Of a stretch of DNA of 6,051 bases, positions 4,651 through 6,051 are shown one piece after another (the stretch's first letter is position 1; every line of letters starts with the position of its first letter). Under the pieces are notes generated by a model. The model saw only the letters and a list, made by a program, of their open reading frames with translations, did not search any database and was not told where the DNA came from. This stretch comes from an uncultured Porphyromonadaceae bacterium (GTDB taxonomy: Bacteria > Bacteroidota > Bacteroidia > Bacteroidales > Muribaculaceae). Made by a program: the position numbers and the translations under genes. The DNA is taken from the NCBI GenBank assembly GCA_902462525.1, contig CABQCA010000140.1:1-6051 (forward strand). Direction: 5' to 3'.

Positions 4651-6051
4651 TTATCGTATGGCGATTTTTGTTGATTGAGAGCCGGCCCGGATTATATAGA
4701 CGCCCTTGTCGAGGACTATTGCCGTGGGGCCTTTGGCGGCAGCGGCAAGGCGTCCGGCGATATCGTAGACAGCCACGGTAGTGCCGTCGGCGATACCGCT
4801 TACTATGAGTGTGCCGCTGTCGGTACGTACTATCATCTTACTGTCGGTTGTAACGGTTCCGATGCCGCTGTTTGATGAAGTGAGTACGCGCATCGGCGCT
4901 GATTTCCGTGACGTGAATGTGCCGTCGGTTGCAGCGACGGTGTAGATGTAGCCGGTGCCCGGCTTAAGGCCTGTGATGTCCATGCTCAGGGCATTGCCTG
5001 CGCTGATGCCGTCGTAGCTTCCGAGGACTGCGCTGCTTTCAGTCCGGCCGTAAGTAAACGAGATGTCATCGAGATAGATGGTGCCGGCATTGCCCTGGTA
5101 GGTGATACGCACGGCAGAGGAACCTTCAGGTAATTCGGGCTTGAGTGTTATTCCGCCGGTCTGCTTCGAAACGGCGTAGGAACTTACGGCAGTCCAGTTC
5201 TCGCCTTTTTTCGCGCTTACGGCTATAGTGCCCTCGGCCTTGTTGCTGGCACCGTACCAGAATGAAAGACTGTTCATGTTTTCGTAGCCTGACGTTTCGA
5301 GATATTTGTTTCGGGCTATTGCCAGACCGGGAGCACTTGTGGCATAGTGGCCGCTGAATGAGTCGAAGGTGAACGGCTCGGGTTCCCAGCCTTCCGGAAC
5401 AGTACGGTTGTCGAAGCCGGTGAAGAAGTCGGAAGGCTTATCGCCGGGAGTTATTTCACTGACTGTGACGAAGTATTCGGTAGCGCCGTCGACAGCTGCC
5501 CAGTTGGCGGTGAAACTATTATCGGAAACGTCGGTGGCGTCGAGAACCTCAGGAGCTGATATGGTAGCTCCTCCGTCGACATTGAAACTTATGATTCCGC
5601 CGGCTTCCGTAATGTCGGTTATCGGCAGTCCGAGACCGATGCCGGCCCATGTCTTCATCGAGGGCGTGGTGTCGTCGGTGAAGGAAGTGACATTCGCGGT
5701 GCCGGGAAAGGCGTCGCCTCCGCGGCTGTATTCGTTCTGTGTGCCGTCGGCTTCCTCGATGTCGACGTATTGGTGCGCAGGTGTGTTGTTGACTATGTTC
5801 TGCGTCCATATTGTCGGGCGGTAGTGAACATGCCATATGAGCATTCCGTGGCCGGGAATATAGTTGTCCCACGATGTCCTCTGGCGATTTTCAAGGAGGA
5901 AGAACTCGTTGTCGTCGCCTGTTTTTATGATGGCGCATTGGTTGGAGCCTATCGAGGGCAGGTCGATAGTGGCCGGACCGTCGATAACCGCAGGCTCTGT
6001 CCAGCCGAGGGCATAGCGTTCGAAAGCGCCGTATAGGGGGGGAGTGCAGCC
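4651..6051 (-). CDS. Secreted M6-like metalloprotease, C-terminal part: M6 domain end, Fn3 split by jelly-roll, T9SS-type tail (5' end outside window)
   Basis: 466 residues are visible and the frame stays open to the right edge, so the M at 5844 is internal. Counting from the edge, residues 1 to about 160 match the C-terminal part of M6 (immune inhibitor A-like) peptidase domains: YGAFERYALGW (7-17), FFLLENRQ (50-57), WDNYIPGHGMLIWHVHY (61-77), HQYVDIEEADG (93-103) and GDAFPG (112-117). The zinc-binding HExxH lies outside. Next comes the first half of a fibronectin type III domain (about 166-202, 'FTANWAAVDGATEYFVTV'), then a beta-rich choice-of-anchor-J-like module (about 207-335, FTGFDNRTVPEGWEPEPF to GTIYLDDISFTYG), then the second Fn3 half (about 340-391, 'MDITGLKPGTGYIYTVAA'). 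The end (about 397-466) is a T9SS type A-like sorting domain with VAVYDIAGRL (426-435) and LDKGVYIIRAG (447-457). Predicted: export, T9SS-dependent passage and surface attachment or release. Substrate unknown. Confidence 0.88.
   Translation of the reverse strand, partial: GCTPPLYGAFERYALGWTEPAVIDGPATIDLPSIGSNQCAIIKTGDDNEFFLLENRQRTSWDNYIPGHGMLIWHVHYRPTIWTQNIVNNTPAHQYVDIEEADGTQNEYSRGGDAFPGTANVTSFTDDTTPSMKTWAGIGLGLPITDITEAGGIISFNVDGGATISAPEVLDATDVSDNSFTANWAAVDGATEYFVTVSEITPGDKPSDFFTGFDNRTVPEGWEPEPFTFDSFSGHYATSAPGLAIARNKYLETSGYENMNSLSFWYGASNKAEGTIAVSAKKGENWTAVSSYAVSKQTGGITLKPELPEGSSAVRITYQGNAGTIYLDDISFTYGRTESSAVLGSYDGISAGNALSMDITGLKPGTGYIYTVAATDGTFTSRKSAPMRVLTSSNSGIGTVTTDSKMIVRTDSGTLIVSGIADGTTVAVYDIAGRLAAAAKGPTAIVLDKGVYIIRAGSQSTKIAIR

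Noticed and set aside
5369..5824. 151-residue plus-strand open frame opposite the peptidase gene
   Set aside because: It lies wholly antisense to recognisable M6 and Fn3 sequence and has the low-complexity Ser/Val/Pro composition of a shadow frame in GC-rich DNA.

Overview
The window looks like chromosomal DNA of a member of the Bacteroidota, most likely order Bacteroidales and possibly the Muribaculaceae or a neighbouring family. The rank is inferred from protein character and was not tested by a search. The evidence is a secreted M6-type metalloprotease with a C-terminal tail of the type IX secretion (T9SS) kind, an OmpA-domain lipoprotein with the 'EGNTD' signature common in this phylum, a GT4 glycosyltransferase with the 'WTLHDCWAFTGHC' signature common there, and gene starts without Shine-Dalgarno sequences. 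Third codon positions are rich in G and C.

Layout. The plus strand (1-3603) carries a tight three-gene run: the 3' part of infB (translation initiation factor IF-2, start lies left of the window), folK (the HPPK enzyme of folate synthesis) and a family 4 glycosyltransferase. Each junction is an ATGA overlap, so the three are probably cotranscribed and translationally coupled. After a 101-base convergent gap (3604-3704) holding a strong 12-bp hairpin, the minus strand carries an OmpA-domain lipoprotein (3705-4580), a 70-base AT-rich gap, and the 3' part of a large secreted M6-like peptidase (4651 to the right edge; its N-terminus and catalytic HExxH are outside the window).

How the genes relate. 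IF-2 selects formyl-Met-tRNA, and the formyl group comes from a folate cofactor, so an infB-folK pairing is metabolically sensible, though this is only an inference. The glycosyltransferase probably works on a cell-surface glycan, with unknown acceptor. The two minus-strand genes encode envelope or secreted proteins and may or may not share a transcript; a weak promoter candidate lies between them.

I found no tRNA, rRNA, CRISPR array, insertion sequence or clear sign of recent transfer, and no convincing new system. The points most worth a second look are the Fn3 domain apparently split by a jelly-roll insertion in the peptidase, the coupled infB-folK-glycosyltransferase run, and the divergent loop in HPPK.
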